DNA of 64,000 bases from the NCBI GenBank assembly GCA_945910005.1, contig OX246745.1, forward strand, positions 12,451,706 to 12,515,705, in the 5' to 3' direction. A program made the translations under genes and the position numbers. Shown in pieces: positions 1 through 13,500 of the stretch. The notes beneath the pieces were generated by a model. The model saw nothing but the letters and a program-made list of their open reading frames with translations. It was not told the origin of the DNA and searched no databases. Positions within the stretch are counted from its first letter, which is position 1. Each line of letters opens with the position of its first letter. The DNA comes from Isoperla grammatica (lineage: Eukaryota > Arthropoda > Insecta > Plecoptera > Perlodidae).

Positions 1-979
1 CATTCTGATATCATAACCTCCTATAGCCGTCTGAACTCCTGATACACATCCACAGAAAACGCAGTTTTGGGACTTTTAAGACTTAGTAAACATCACTGAA
101 CAGCCAACATTGAAACATGTTTCCTGGGCTAACCATGTATAATAGGCAAACCAAAACATGTTCAATAAGTACACTGGGAATGGACAATGCAGAAAGTGTA
201 GACATTATTGTCTTTACCCTTTAATCCGTGACGCTACGCAGTGTCAAAAACGTGCTAAAATACACTGCGTTTTTGAGTTTTTAATTTTTTACAGCTATAT
301 TGTTTACTTGGAATATCTTGAAGTTAATATGCAAGGTAGAACTGATAATTTTCTACTTTGGAAAAAATTAACGTGTACCTATGTTTGTTGTGAACGACGT
401 CAGGCGTCGCCGAAATTTCAACGATTTTCTTGTCAAGTTCCAATTTCGGTACCGATTTAGGATGAACGGTGGTACCTACTTAGTCGTAGCGTCGAACTTC
501 AGGTCAGTAAGAATCCTTGGTGACGTAGTATGAGCGTCGGTAGCGTCGGTTTACACAGGTCGTGGTAAGGCGGCGCCAACTTCAGGTAACCAAAATAGTA
601 GATTTTTTGAGGTTTTTATTTTTTTACGTGTTAACGGTTTAAGATAGAATTTTTAGGTTGTCAGTTCCTTCTTATTCATAGCTCTCTTGATATGTTTCGT
701 ATTTTTAAATAAATTAAAAAAATTAAAAATTTCAAAATTCTCAGATTGTGCTCTTCTGAGACAAAATTTGAAATTTTGGGCGCCTGTATCTCTGTTAGTA
801 GGACCCCCATCGTATTTTCGTTTTCAGGATGTCTAGATAATTAACGCAAAAAAAATAAAAAAAATAAAAAAACAAATTTGGATTACCCGTTTTTAAGCTA
901 CGAGCGCAAGAAAAAAAAATTTCCCCTAAGTAAACCCTTCTCAACTATTCTGCTCTGAATATGGAAGAAAAAAAGTTGC

Positions 980-1050
980 CGGTAACGGGTCTCGAACCCC
1001 GGACCGCGAAAACACTAGTCGGCGTCGCTACTACCTACGCCACGCCACAG
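980..1050 (-). other. tRNA-like module T1 of the satellite unit
   Basis: On the minus strand, a box B-like GGTTCGAGACC (988-998) and a box A-like TGGCGTAGGTAGT (1030-1042) are spaced as in tRNA genes, followed by a T-run after the T-arm region. Stems pair only partly, so this is a tRNA-derived SINE-like core and not a functional tRNA. The same module recurs in each unit at the corresponding position. Confidence 0.6.
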
Positions 1051-1429
1051 GATGGAAGTTGGAGCGCTTAGACTGGTACATATTGTACTGCTCTCAATGA
1101 ATGCCTGAATGTATCTCGATTCATTCTTATTTTAATTCTACACCTAACATAGATGGATTTACGAACAGAGGGTCTTATTGGATTTAAAAAAAATCCAAGA
1201 ATACGATCTAAAAATAAAAACCCCGAAAATTGAGAAAAAAACGCCTTAATTTTTTTTTTTTAACTTTCGGAGTTTTTATCATCAGATCGTATTGTTTGAT
1301 TGGTTGATCGCGAAACCGTAAACCGTTTGTGGAAACAACGAGCCGTTTGACGGTTAAAAAATAAACCGTGTCCATTCACGTTGATGTACAGATATAAATG
1401 TGTGAATATGGTGACAAAAAAAGGGTGTG

Positions 1430-1500
1430 TGTTACGGGTCCCGAACCCCAGACCTTAAGCACTCGAAGCGCCGACGTTCCGCGTACGCCACGCCAACCGA
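1430..1500 (-). other. tRNA-like module T2 of the satellite unit
   Basis: Minus-strand GGTTCGGGACC (1437-1447, one change from box B) and TGGCGTACGCGG (about 1479-1490). Its flanks match those of T1: tgaatatgg plus an A-run on one side, actggtayat and ctgctctcaatg on the other. It is therefore a copy of the same roughly 150-bp element. Confidence 0.55.
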
Positions 1501-2463
1501 TGGAAATAGTAGTGCTTACACTGGTATATAACACACTGCTCTCAATGTATGGCATATCTTGTTGTATCCAGATAGCTCGTCATCACGCCAACATTAAAAC
1601 ATGTTTCCTCGGCTAACCGTTAATGCAAAGCCAACATTAACATGTTTCATGTATAGAGTATAAATGTCCAATGGAGAAACTCTAATCATTATTTTCTTAA
1701 CCCTTTAACAAGAGACGCTACGCGTCGTCAAAGACGGGCTCAAATACACTCTGTTTTTTAGAATTATATTCTTTACGGCTATATTGTTTATTGTTGCGAT
1801 CTTAAAATTAGTTCCCAAGGTAGATCTTAAAATTGTCTACTTTGGAAAAAATCATTGCCTCGCTATGTTTGTTGTGAACGACGTAAGCCGTCGCTGAAAT
1901 TTCAACGATTTTCTTGTCAAGTTCCACTTTCGGTACCGATTGTGGATGAACGGTGGTACCTACTTAGTCGTAGCGTCGAACTTAAGGTCAGTAAGAATCC
2001 TTGGTGACGTAGTATGAGCGTCGGTAGCGTCGGTTTACACAGGTCGTGGTGAGGCGACGCCAACTTCAGGTAACCAAAATAGTAGATTTTTTGATGTTTT
2101 TATTTTTTTACGGGTTAACGGTTTAAGATAGAATTTTTTGGTTGTCAGTTCCTTCTTATTCATAGCTCTCTTGATATGTTTCGTATTTTTAAAAAATAAA
2201 AAAAATTAAAAATTTCATAATTCTCCGATTGTGCTCTTCTGAGACAAAATTTGAAATTTTGGGCGCCTGTATCTCTGTTAGTATGACCCCCAGCGTATTT
2301 TCGTTTTCAGGATGTGTAGATAATTAACGCAAAAAAAATAAAAAAAATAAAAAAACAAATTTGGATTACCCGTTTTTAAGCTACGAGCGCTTGAAAAAAA
2401 AATTTCCCCTTAGTAAACCCTTCTCAACTATTCTGCTCTGAATATGGAAGAAAAAAAGTTTGC

Positions 2464-2535
2464 CGGTAACGGGTCTCGAACCCCGGACCGCGAAAACACT
2501 AGTCAGCGTCGCTACTGCCTACGCCACGCCACAGG
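2464..2535 (-). other. tRNA-like module T3 of the satellite unit
   Basis: Second-half counterpart of T1, with box B-like GGTTCGAGACC on the minus strand at 2472-2482 and nearly the same downstream sequence. Confidence 0.6.
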
Positions 2536-2705
2536 ATGGAAGTCGGAGCGCTTAGACTGGTACATAATATTGTACTGGTGTCAATGAATGCATGTATCTC
2601 GATACCTTCTTATTGTAATTGTAACTCTAAATAAAGATGGATTTACGAATTGAGGGTCTCTTTGGATTACTAATATATCCAAGAATACGATCTGATGATA
2701 AAAAC

Positions 2706-3729
2706 CAGTCTTGGGGAAAAGCGCGCTGAAAGTAGCGCGCTACTTGCAGCATGCTACATTTCTTAGAAGCGTGGCTTGAAGCGCGCTACAATTGTTTTCA
2801 ATGTAGTTGTAGCGGAAGCATGCTACATTTTGTGCGTAGCTGTAGCGTGAAACAAGCGCACATATTTCGCTACTGGAAAATTTTAAAATCGGGAGCGTTA
2901 TAAGTAGGCTATTCCAATTTGTTTTCTATAATGTTGTTGACATTACAGTGAAAGCAAAACATCCCTCGCTTTGACGCAGTTTTTTTTGTCCCTGTGGCCT
3001 CGTTTCGAGAGGTCATTGTACGGTAGGAATCTCCCCTCTCCCCAACCCCTGTCACAAAACCGCAAAAGCAGGTTTGCCACCCTCGCTCGAGTTCTAACGG
3101 TACCATCTCTTGACAATAGTGTTGTCCGCAGCCTCTTCTCTGTCCAGCGGTCAGTGTCTTGTGTTGAAGGGTGAAGTGAGATACAGTACGACTGCGAGTG
3201 AGCGTTGTGTTTACTACGTGTAACGCCCTGTGCTGTGCTTGTGATTTTTTGTTTTTAATTGTGATATTTTTATTTTTGTGTAAATATTTCGCTATTTACG
3301 TTACATTTACCATGTCTTCTGATGAAGAAGAGTCCGAGTGTTTTGAAAATGTTAAATCTTTGCCGTGGCCGGCACACGAAAAGTATTTTACATACAAGGG
3401 CCCAGGCAAAGAAGGCACTAACACCTTAATCGTGCAGTGTAAAATGTGCATCCCGAAAGTGAAAACCATTTCGGTGTCGGCATCGTCGTCATACAACATC
3501 CGCGTGCACGTAAAGGTAAGTGAGACAAGTTCAAGATATCAGAATCTGACGTGCGGCCAACGTGACGTAATTGTAGCGAAAATGTAGCGCGCTTCATTCT
3601 GAAAAGAGCGCGAGTTTAGCGACGCTACTTTTTTAATTGCTGTAGCGAAAAAATAGCGTCGCTATTTTTTTAAGCAAACTAGCTGTAGCGGAAGCATGCT
3701 TCTTTTTAAAAGTAGCGTCCCCAAGACTG
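2706..3729 (+). mobile_element. hAT transposon, internally deleted, in satellite unit 1
   Basis: The element is bounded by a perfect 12-bp terminal inverted repeat (CAGTCTTGGGGA at 2706 and its complement ending at 3729) and a perfect 8-bp target duplication ATAAAAAC (2698-2705, 3730-3737). Length 1024 plus 8 equals exactly the 1032-bp excess of unit 1. Subterminal GTAGCG-type repeats occur at both ends, and gtagcggaagcatgct is present near each end. It encodes a BED-type zinc-finger exon but no transposase catalytic region or dimerisation domain. The 8-bp duplication, CA-start termini and BED finger point to the hAT superfamily. Confidence 0.93.
3312..3515 (+). pseudogene. BED zinc-finger first exon of hAT transposase (remnant)
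   Basis: The 68-codon exon starts MSSDEEESECF and contains C43-x2-C46, then SSSYNIRVHVK with H66. This matches the Cys and first His pattern of BED fingers in hAT transposases. It ends at a consensus splice donor (GTAAGT at 3516), so the last zinc ligand would lie in the next exon. That exon and the catalytic domain are absent before the right terminus at 3729. It is inferred to be the stump of an autonomous element after internal deletion. Confidence 0.75.
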
Positions 3730-3964
3730 ATAAAAACTCTGAAAAACGAAAAAAAGACGTTTTTTCCCAAGTCCAAAAATCCAGTTTCTACACCTTGTCA
3801 GTTTAAAATTGCATTCGATAAATGTTGACCATGCGAATGCAAAACCGCACGCGTTTTCGGCAAAAACGAGCAATTTGGCCGTTAAAAAATAAACCGTGTC
3901 TGAAGCGGCTCCATGCACATTGATGTATTGATATAACTGTGTGAATATGGATGAAAAAAAGAGT

Positions 3965-4045
3965 GATAGTGACGGGTCTCGAACCCCAGACCTCGAGCAT
4001 GGTAACCGACGACGCTACCGAATGGCCATAGCACACGATGATACT
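3965..4045 (-). other. tRNA-like module T4 of the satellite unit
   Basis: Minus-strand box B-like GGTTCGAGACC (3975-3985) and box A-like TGGCCATTCGGTAG (4015-4028). This is the most tRNA-like of the four. The acceptor stem does not pair convincingly, so a SINE head is more likely than a tRNA gene. Confidence 0.6.
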
Positions 4046-4116
4046 TCCAGCGCTTACACAGGTACAAGACATACTGCTCTCAATGTTGTGCATTGTTTGG
4101 GGTATTCAGATAGCTT

Positions 4117-4291
4117 ATATCATAACCTCCTATAGCCGTCTGAATTCCTGATACACATCAACAGAAAACGCAGTTTTGGGACTTTCAAGACTTGGTTCAT
4201 TCTGATATCATAACCTCCTATAGCCGTCTGAACTCCTGATACACATCCACAGAAAACGCAGTTTTGGGACTTTTAAGACTTAGTAAACATC
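4117..4291. repeat. 88-bp direct duplication at unit junction
   Basis: Two copies of an 88-bp sequence lie head to tail (starting atatcataac at 4117 and 4205). They differ at a few positions and recur at every unit junction. Confidence 0.9.
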
Positions 4292-7200
4292 ACTGAACAG
4301 CCAACATTGAAACATGTTTCCTGGGCTAACCATGTATAATAGGCAAACCAAAACATGTTCAATAAGTACACTGGGAATGGACAATGCAGAAAGTGTAGAC
4401 ATTATTGTCTTTACCCTTTAATCCGTGACGCTACGCAGTGTCAAAAACGTGCTAAAATACACTGCGTTTTTGAGTTTTTAATTTTTTACAGCTATATTGT
4501 TTACTTGGAATATCTTGAAGTTAATATGCAAGGTAGAACTGATAATTTTCTACTTTGGAAAAAATTAACGTGTACCTATGTTTGTTGTGAACGACGTCAG
4601 GCGTCGCCGAAATTTCAACGATTTTCTTGTCAAGTTCCACTTTCGGTACCGATTTAGGATGAACGGTGGTACCTACTTAGTCGTAGCGTCGAACTTCAGG
4701 TCAGTAAGAATCCTTGGTGACGTAGTATGAGCGTCGGTAGCGTCGGTTTACACAGGTCGTGGTAAGGCGGCGCCAACTTCAGGTAACCAAAATAGTAGAT
4801 TTTTTGAGGTTTTTATTTTTTTACGTGTTAACGGTTTAAGATAGAATTTTTAGGTTGTCAGTTCCTTCTTATTCATAGCTCTCTTGATATGTTTCGTATT
4901 TTTAAAAAAATTAAAAAAATTAAAAATTTCAAAATTCTCCGATTCTGCTCTTCTGAGACAAAATTTGAAATTTTGGGCGCCTGTATCTCTGTTAGTATGA
5001 CCCCCATCGTATTTTCGTTTTCAGGATGTCTAGATAATTAACGCAAAAAAAATAAAAAAAATAAAAAAACAAATTTGGATTACCCGTTTTTAAGCTACGA
5101 GCGCTTGAAAAAAAAATTTCCCCTTAGTAAACCCTTCTCAACTATTCTGCTCTGAATATGGAAGAAAAAAAGTTGCCGGTAACGGGTCTCGAACCTCGGA
5201 CCGCGAAAACACTAGTCGGCGTCGCTACTACCTACGCCACGCCACAGGATGGAAGTTGGAGCGCTTAGACTGGTACATATTGTACTGCTCTCAATGAATG
5301 CATGAATGTATCTCGATTCATTCTTATTGTAATTCTACACCTAACATAGATGGATTTACGAACAGAGGGTCTTATTGGATTTAAAAAAAATCCAAGAATA
5401 CGATCTAAAAATAAAAACCCCGAAAATTGAGAAAAAAACGCCTTAATTTTTTTTTTTTAACTTTCGGAGTTTTTATCATCAGATCGTATTGTTTGATTGG
5501 TTGATCGCGAAACCGTAAACCGTTTGTGGAAACAACGAGCCGTTTGACGGTTAAAAAATAAACCGTGTCCATTCACGTTGATGTACAGATATAAATGTGT
5601 GAATATGGTGACAAAAAAAGGGTGTGTGTTACGGGTCCCGAACCCCAGACCTTAAGCACTCGAAGCGCCGACGTTCCGCGTACGCCACGCCAACCGATGG
5701 AAATAGTAGTGCTTACACTGGTATATAACACACTGCTCTCAATGTATGGCATATCTTGTTGTATCCAGATAGCTCGTCATCACGCCAACATTAAAACATG
5801 TTTCCTCGGCTAACCGTTAATGCAAAGCCAACATTAACATGTTTCATGTATAGAGTATAAATGTCCAATGGAGAAACTCTAATCATTATTTTCTTAACCC
5901 TTTAACAAGAGACGCTACGCGTCGTCAAAGACGGGCTCAAATACACTCTGTTTTTTAGAATTATATTCTTTACGGCTATATTGTTTATTGTTGCGATCTT
6001 AAAATTAGTTCCCAAGGTAGATCTTAAAATTGTCTACTTTGGAAAAAATCATTGCCTCGCTATGTTTGTTGTGAACGACGTAAGCCGTCGCTGAAATTTC
6101 AACGATTTTCTTGTCAAGTTCCACTTTCGGTACCGATTGTGGATGAACGGTGGTACCTACTTAGTCGTAGCGTCGAACTTAAGGTCAGTAAGAATCCTTG
6201 GTGACGTAGTATGAGCGTCGGTAGCGTCGGTTTACACAGGTCGTGGTGAGGCGACGCCAACTTCAGGTAACCAAAATAGTAGATTTTTTGATGTTTTTAT
6301 TTTTTTACGGGTTAACGGTTTAAGATAGAATTTTTTGGTTGTCAGTTCCTTCTTATTCATAGCTCTCTTGATATGTTTCGTATTTTTAAAAAATAAAAAA
6401 AATTAAAAATTTCAAAATTCTCCGATTGTGCTCTTCTGAGACAAAATTTGAAATTTTGGGCGCCTGTATCTCTGTTAGTATGACCCCCAGCGTATTTTCG
6501 TTTTCAGGATGTGTAGATAATTAACGCAAAAAAAATAAAAAAAATAAAAAAACAAATTTGGATTACCCGTTTTTAAGCTACGAGCGCTTGAAAAAAAAAT
6601 TTCCCCTTAGTAAACCCTTCTCAACTATTCTGCTCTGAATATGGAAGAAAAAAAGTTTGCCGGTAACGGGTCTCGAACCCCGGACCGCGAAAACACTAGT
6701 CAGCGTCGCTACTGCCTACGCCACGCCACAGGATGGAAGTCGGAGCGCTTAGACTGGTACATAATATTGTACTGGTGTCAATGAATGCATGTATCTCGAT
6801 ACCTTCTTATTGTAATTGTAACTCTAAATAAAGATGGATTTACGAATTGAGGGTCTCTTTGGATTACTAATATATCCAAGAATACGATCTGATGATAAAA
6901 ACTCTGAAAAACGAAAAAAAGACGTTTTTTCCCAAGTCCAAAAATCCAGTTTCTACACCTTGTCAGTTTAAAATTGCATTCGATAAATGTTGACCATGCG
7001 AATGCAAAACCGCACGCGTTTTCGGCAAAAACGAGCAATTTGGCCGTTAAAAAATAAACCGTGTCTGAAGCGGCTCCATGCACATTGATGTATTGATATA
7101 ACTGTGTGAATATGGATGAAAAAAAGAGTGATAGTGACGGGTCTCGAACCCCAGACCTCTAGCATGGTAACCGACGACGCTACCGAATGGCCATAGCACA

Positions 7201-7362
7201 CGATGATACTTCCAGCGCTTACACAGGTACAAGACATACTGCTCTCAATGTTGTGCATTGTTTGGGGTATTCAGATAGCTTATATCATAACCTCCTATAG
7301 CCGTCTGAATTCCTGATACACATCAACAGAAAACGCAGTTTTGGGACTTTCAAGACTTGGTT
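4198..7362. repeat. Satellite unit 2 (class B)
   Basis: Class B first half: ccgattctgctc near 4940 and gaacctcgg in the first tRNA-like module. The second half carries the acgtaagccgtcg variant also seen in units 1 and 4. Confidence 0.92.
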
Positions 7363-10300
7363 CATTCTGATATCATAACCTCCTATAGCCGTCTGAACTC
7401 CTGATACACATCCACAGAAAACGCAGTTTTGGGACTTTTAAGACTTAGTAAACATCACTGAACAGCCAACATTAAAACATGTTTCCTGGGCTAACCATGT
7501 ATAATAGGCAAACCAAAACATGTTCAATAAGTACACTGGGAATGGACAATGCAGAAAGTGTAGACATTATTGTCTTTACCCTTTAATCCGTGACGCTACG
7601 CAGTGTCAAAAACGTGCTAAAATACACTGCGTTTTTGAGTTTTTAATTTTTTACAGCTATATTGTTTACTTGGAATATCTTGAAGTTAATATGCAAGGTA
7701 GAACTGATAATTTTCTACTTTGGAAAAAATTAACGTGTACCTATGTTTGTTGTGAACGACGTCAGGCGTCGCTGAAATTTCAACGATTTTCTTGTCAAGT
7801 TCCACTTTCGGTACCGATTTAGGATGAACGGTGGTACCTACTTAGTCGTAGCGTCGAACTTCAGGTCAGTAAGAATCCTTGGTGACGTAGTATGAGCGTC
7901 GGTAGCGTCGGTTTACACAGGTCGTGGTAAGGCGGCGCCAACTTCAGGTAACCAAAATAGTAGATTTTTTGAGGTTTTTATTTTTTTACGTGTTAACGGT
8001 TTAAGATAGAATTTTTAGGTTGTCAGTTCCTTCTTATTCATAGCTCTCTTGATATGTTTCGTATTTTTAAATAAATTAAAAAAATTAAAAATTTCAAAAT
8101 TCTCCGATTGTGCTCTTCTGAGACAAAATTTGAAATTTTGGGCGCCTGTATCTCTGTTAGTATGACCCCCATCGTATTTTCGTTTTCAGGATGTCTAGAT
8201 TATTAACGCAAAAAAAATAAAAAAAATAAAAAAACAAATTTGGATTACCCGTTTTTAAGCTACGAGCGCTTGAAAAAAAAATTGCCCCTTAGTAAACCCT
8301 TCTCAACTATTCTGCTCTGAATATGGAAGAAAAAAAATTGCCGGTAACGGGTCTCGAACCCCGGACCGCGAAAACACTAGTCGGCGTCGCTACTACCTAC
8401 GCCACGCCACAGGATGGAAGTTGGAGCGCTTAGACTGGTACATATTGTACTGCTCTCAATGAATGCATGAATGTATCTCGATTCATTCTTATTGTAATTC
8501 TACACCTAACATAGATGGATTTACGAACAGAGGGTCTTATTGGATTTAAAAAAAATCCAAGAATACGATCTAAAAATAAAAACCCCGAAAATTGAGAAAA
8601 AAACGCCTTAATTTTTTTTTTTTAACTTTCGGAGTTTTTATCATCAGATCGTATTGTTTGATTGGTTGATCGCGAAACCGTAAACCGTTTGTGGAAACAA
8701 CGAGCCGTTTGACGGTTAAAAAATAAACCGTGTCCATTCACGTTGATGTACAGATATAAATGTGTGAATATGGTGACAAAAAAAGGGTGTGTGTTACGGG
8801 TCCCGAACCCCAGACCTTAAGCACTCGAAGCGCCGACGTTCCGCGTACGCCACGCCAACCGATGGAAATAGTAGTGCTTACACTGGTATATAACACACTG
8901 CTCTCAATGTATGGCATATCTTGTTGTATCCAGATAGCTCGTCATCACGCCAACATTAAAACATGTTTCCTCGGCTAACCGTTAATGCAAAGCCAACATT
9001 AACATGTTTCATGTATAGAGTATAAATGTCCAATGGAGAAACTCTAATCATTATTTTCTTAACCCTTTAACAAGAGACGCTACGCGTCGTCAAAGACGGG
9101 CTCAAATACACTCTGTTTTTTAGAATTATATTCTTTACGGCTATATTGTTTATTGTTGCGATCTTAAAATTAGTTCCCAAGGTAGACCTTAAAATTGTCT
9201 ACTTTGGAAAAAATCATTGCCTCGCTATGTTTGTTGTGAACGACGTCAGGCGTCGCTGAAATTTCAACGATTTTCTTGTCAAGTTCCACTTTCGGTACCG
9301 ATTGTGGATGAACGGTGGTACCTACTTAGTCGTAGCGTCGAACTTAAGGTCAGTAAGAATTCTTGGTTACGTAGTATGAGCGTCGGTAGCGTCGGTTTAC
9401 ACAGGTCGTGGTGAGGCGACGCCAACTTCAGGTAACCAAAATAGTAGATTTTTTGATGTTTTTATTTTTTTACGGGTTAACGGTTTAAGATAGAATTTTT
9501 TGGTTGTCAGTTCCTTCTTATTCATAGCTCTCTTGATATGTTTTGTATTTTTTAAAAAATAAAAAAAATTAAAAATTTCAAAATTCTCCGATTGTGCTCT
9601 TCTGAGACAAAATTTGAAATTTTGGGCGCCTGTATCTCTGTTAGTATGACCCCCAGCGTATTTTCGTTTTCAGGATGTGTAGATAATTAACGCAAAAAAA
9701 ATAAAAAAAATAAAAAAACAAATTTGGATTACCCGTTTTTAAGCTACGAGCGCTTGAAAAAAAAATTTCCCCTTAGTAAACCCTTCTCAACTATTCTGCT
9801 CTGAATATGGAAGAAAAAAAGTTTGCCGGTAACGGGTCTCGAACCCCGGACCGCGAAAACACTAGTCAGCGTCGCTACTGCCTACGCCACGCCACAGGAT
9901 GGAAGTCGGAGCGCTTAGACTGGTACATAATATTGTACTGGTGTCAATGAATGCATGTATCTCGATACCTTCTTATTGTAATTGTAACTCTAAATAAAGA
10001 TGGATTTACGAATTGAGGGTCTCTTTGGATTACTAATATATCCAAGAATACGATCTGATGATAAAAACTCTGAAAAACGAAAAAAAGCCGTTTTTTCCCA
10101 AGTCCAAAAATCCAGTTTCTACACCTTGTCAGTTTAAAATTGCATTCGATAAATGTTGACCATGCGAATGCAAAACCGCACGCGTTTTCGGCAAAAACGA
10201 GCAATTTGGCCGTTAAAAAATAAACCGTGTCTGAAGCGGCTCCATGCACATTGATGTATTGATATAACTGTGTGAATATGGATGAAAAAAGAGTGATAGT

Positions 10301-10527
10301 GACGGGTCTCGAACCCCAGACCTCGAGCATGGTAACCGACGACGCTACCGAATGGCCATAGCACACGATGATACTTCCAGCGCTTACACAGGTACAAGAC
10401 ATACTGCTCTCAATGTTGTGCATTGTTTGGGGTATTCAGATAGCTTATATCATAACCTCCTATAGCCGTCTGAATTCCTGATACACATCAACAGAAAACG
10501 CAGTTTTGGGACTTTCAAGACTTGGTT
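7363..10527. repeat. Satellite unit 3 (class C)
   Basis: Class C first half: ctagattattaacg and attgcccctt. Its second half has gaattcttggttacg, shared only with unit 5. A one-base A-run change (gatgaaaaaagag) opens a 159-codon minus frame seen also in units 5 and 7. Confidence 0.92.
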
Positions 10528-13500
10528 CATTCTGATATCATAACCTCCTATAGCCGTCTGAACTCCTGATACACATCCACAGAAAACGCAGTTTTGGGAC
10601 TTTTAAGACTTAGTAAACATCACTGAACAGCCAACATTGAAACATGTTTCCTGGGCTAACCATGTATAATAGGCAAACCAAAACATGTTCAATAAGTACA
10701 CTGGGAATGGACAATGCAGAAAGTGTAGACATTATTGTCTTTACCCTTTAATCCGTGACGCTACGCAGTGTCAAAAACGTGCTAAAATACACTGCGTTTT
10801 TGAGTTTTTAATTTTTTACAGCTATATTGTTTACTTGGAATATCTTGAAGTTAATATGCAAGGTAGAACTGATAATTTTCTACTTTGGAAAAAATTAACG
10901 TGTACCTATGTTTGTTGTGAACGACGTCAGGCGTCGCCGAAATTTCAACGATTTTCTTGTCAAGTTCCAATTTCGGTACCGATTTAGGATGAACGGTGGT
11001 ACCTACTTAGTCGTAGCGTCGAACTTCAGGTCAGTAAGAATCCTTGGTGACGTAGTATGAGCGTCGGTAGCGTCGGTTTACACAGGTCGTGGTAAGGCGG
11101 CGCCAACTTCAGGTAACCAAAATAGTAGATTTTTCAAGGTTTTTATTTTTTTACGTGTTAACGGTTTAAGATAGAATTTTTAGGTTGTCAGTTCCTTCTT
11201 ATTCATAGCTCTCTTGATATGTTTCGTATTTTTAAATAAATTAAAAAAATTAAAAATTTCAAAATTCTCAGATTGTGCTCTTCTGAGACAAAATTTGAAA
11301 TTTTGGGCGCCTGTATCTCTGTTAGTAGGACCCCCATCGTATTTTCGTTTTCAGGATGTCTAGATAATTAACGCAAAAAAAATAAAAAAAATAAAAAAAC
11401 AAATTTGGATTACCCGTTTTTAAGCTACGAGCGCAAGAAAAAAAAATTTCCCCTTAGTAAACCCTTCTCAACTATTCTGCTCTGAATATGGAAGAAAAAA
11501 AGTTGCCGGTAACGGGTCTCGAACCCCGGACCGCGAAAACACTAGTCGGCGTCGCTACTACCTACGCCACGCCACAGGATGGAAGTTGGAGCGCTTAGAC
11601 TGGTACATATTGTACTGCTCTCAATGAATGCCTGAATGTATCTCGATTCATTCTTATTTTAATTCTACACCTAACATAGATGGATTTACGAACAGAGGGT
11701 CTTATTGGATTTAAAAAAAATCCAAGAATACGATCTAAAAATAAAAACCCCGAAAATTGAGAAAAAAACGCCTTAATTTTTTTTTTTTAACTTTCGGAGT
11801 TTTTATCATCAGATCGTATTGTTTGATTGGTTGATCGCGAAACCGTAAACCGTTTGTGGAAACAACGAGCCGTTTGACGGTTAAAAAATAAACCGTGTCC
11901 ATTCACGTTGATGTACAGATATAAATGTGTGAATATGGTGACAAAAAAAGGGTGTGTGTTACGGGTCCCGAACCCCAGACCTTAAGCACTCGAAGCGCCG
12001 ACGTTCCGCGTACGCCACGCCAACCGATGGAAATAGTAGTGCTTACACTGGTATATAACACACTGCTCTCAATGTATGGCATATCTTGTTGTATCCAGAT
12101 AGCTCGTCATCACGCCAACATTAAAACATGTTTCCTCGGCTAACCGTTAATGCAAAGCCAACATTAACATGTTTCATGTATAGAGTATAAATGTCCAATG
12201 GAGAAACTCTAATCATTATTTTCTTAACCCTTTAACAAGAGACGCTACGCGTCGTCAAAGACGGGCTCAAATACACTCTGTTTTTTAGAATTATATTCTT
12301 TACGGCTATATTGTTTATTGTTGCGATCTTAAAATTAGTTCCCAAGGTAGATCTTAAAATTGTCTACTTTGGAAAAAATCATTGCCTCGCTATGTTTGTT
12401 GTGAACGACGTAAGCCGTCGCTGAAATTTCAACGATTTTCTTGTCAAGTTCCACTTTCGGTACCGATTGTGGATGAACGGTGGTACCTACTTAGTCGTAG
12501 CGTCGAACTTAAGGTCAGTAAGAATCCTTGGTGACGTAGTATGAGCGTCGGTAGCGTCGGTTTACACAGGTCGTGGTGAGGCGACGCCAACTTCAGGTAA
12601 CCAAAATAGTAGATTTTTTGATGTTTTTATTTTTTTACGGGTTAACGGTTTAAGATAGAATTTTTTGGTTGTCAGTTCCTTCTTATTCATAGCTCTCTTG
12701 ATATGTTTCGTATTTTTAAAAAATAAAAAAAATTAAAAATTTCAAAATTCTCCGATTGTGCTCTTCTGAGACAAAATTTGAAATTTTGGGCGCCTGTATC
12801 TCTGTTAGTATGACCCCCAGCGTATTTTCGTTTTCAGGATGTGTAGATAATTAACGCAAAAAAAATAAAAAAAATAAAAAAACAAATTTGGATTACCCGT
12901 TTTTAAGCTACGAGCGCTTGAAAAAAAAATTTCCCCTTAGTAAACCCTTCTCAACTATTCTGCTCTGAATATGGAAGAAAAAAAGTTTGCCGGTAACGGG
13001 TCTCGAACCCCGGACCGCGAAAACACTAGTCAGCGTCGCTACTGCCTACGCCACGCCACAGGATGGAAGTCGGAGCGCTTAGACTGGTACATAATATTGT
13101 ACTGGTGTCAATGAATGCATGTATCTCGATACCTTCTTATTGTAATTGTAACTCTAAATAAAGATGGATTTACGAATTGAGGGTCTCTTTGGATTACTAA
13201 TATATCCAAGAATACGATCTGATGATAAAAACTCTGAAAAACGAAAAAAAGACGTTTTTTCCCAAGTCCAAAAATCCAGTTTCTACACCTTGTCAGTTTA
13301 AAATTGCATTCGATAAATGTTGACCATGCGAATGCAAAACCGCACGCGTTTTCGGCAAAAACGAGCAATTTGGCCGTTAAAAAATAAACTGTGTCTGAAG
13401 CGGCTCCATGCACATTGATGTATTGATATAACTGTGTGAATATGGATGAAAAAAAGAGTGATAGTGACGGGTCTCGAACCCCAGACCTCGAGCATGGTAA

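Larger units (their letters stand above)
158..2530. repeat. Internal dimer of the satellite unit
   Basis: The first half (from about 158) and second half (from about 1641) of each unit are diverged copies. gacgctacg occurs at 230 and 1714, and tgctctgaatatggaag at 951 and 2434, an offset of about 1483 bp. The second half is longer (about 1682 bp after removing the transposon). Only the best-aligning part is spanned here; the relation repeats in all units. Confidence 0.85.
1..4197. repeat. Satellite unit 1 (first-half class A, hAT-interrupted)
   Basis: Class A first half, recognised by ctcagattgtg near 741, gttagtagga and gagcgcaag. It is 4197 bp rather than 3165 because a transposon plus its 8-bp target duplication (1032 bp) lies inside the second half. 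Confidence 0.93.

Noticed and set aside
980..4045. Functional tRNA genes in each satellite unit
   Set aside because: Box A and B motifs are present, but acceptor and part of the T stems do not pair and no proper anticodon arm could be drawn.
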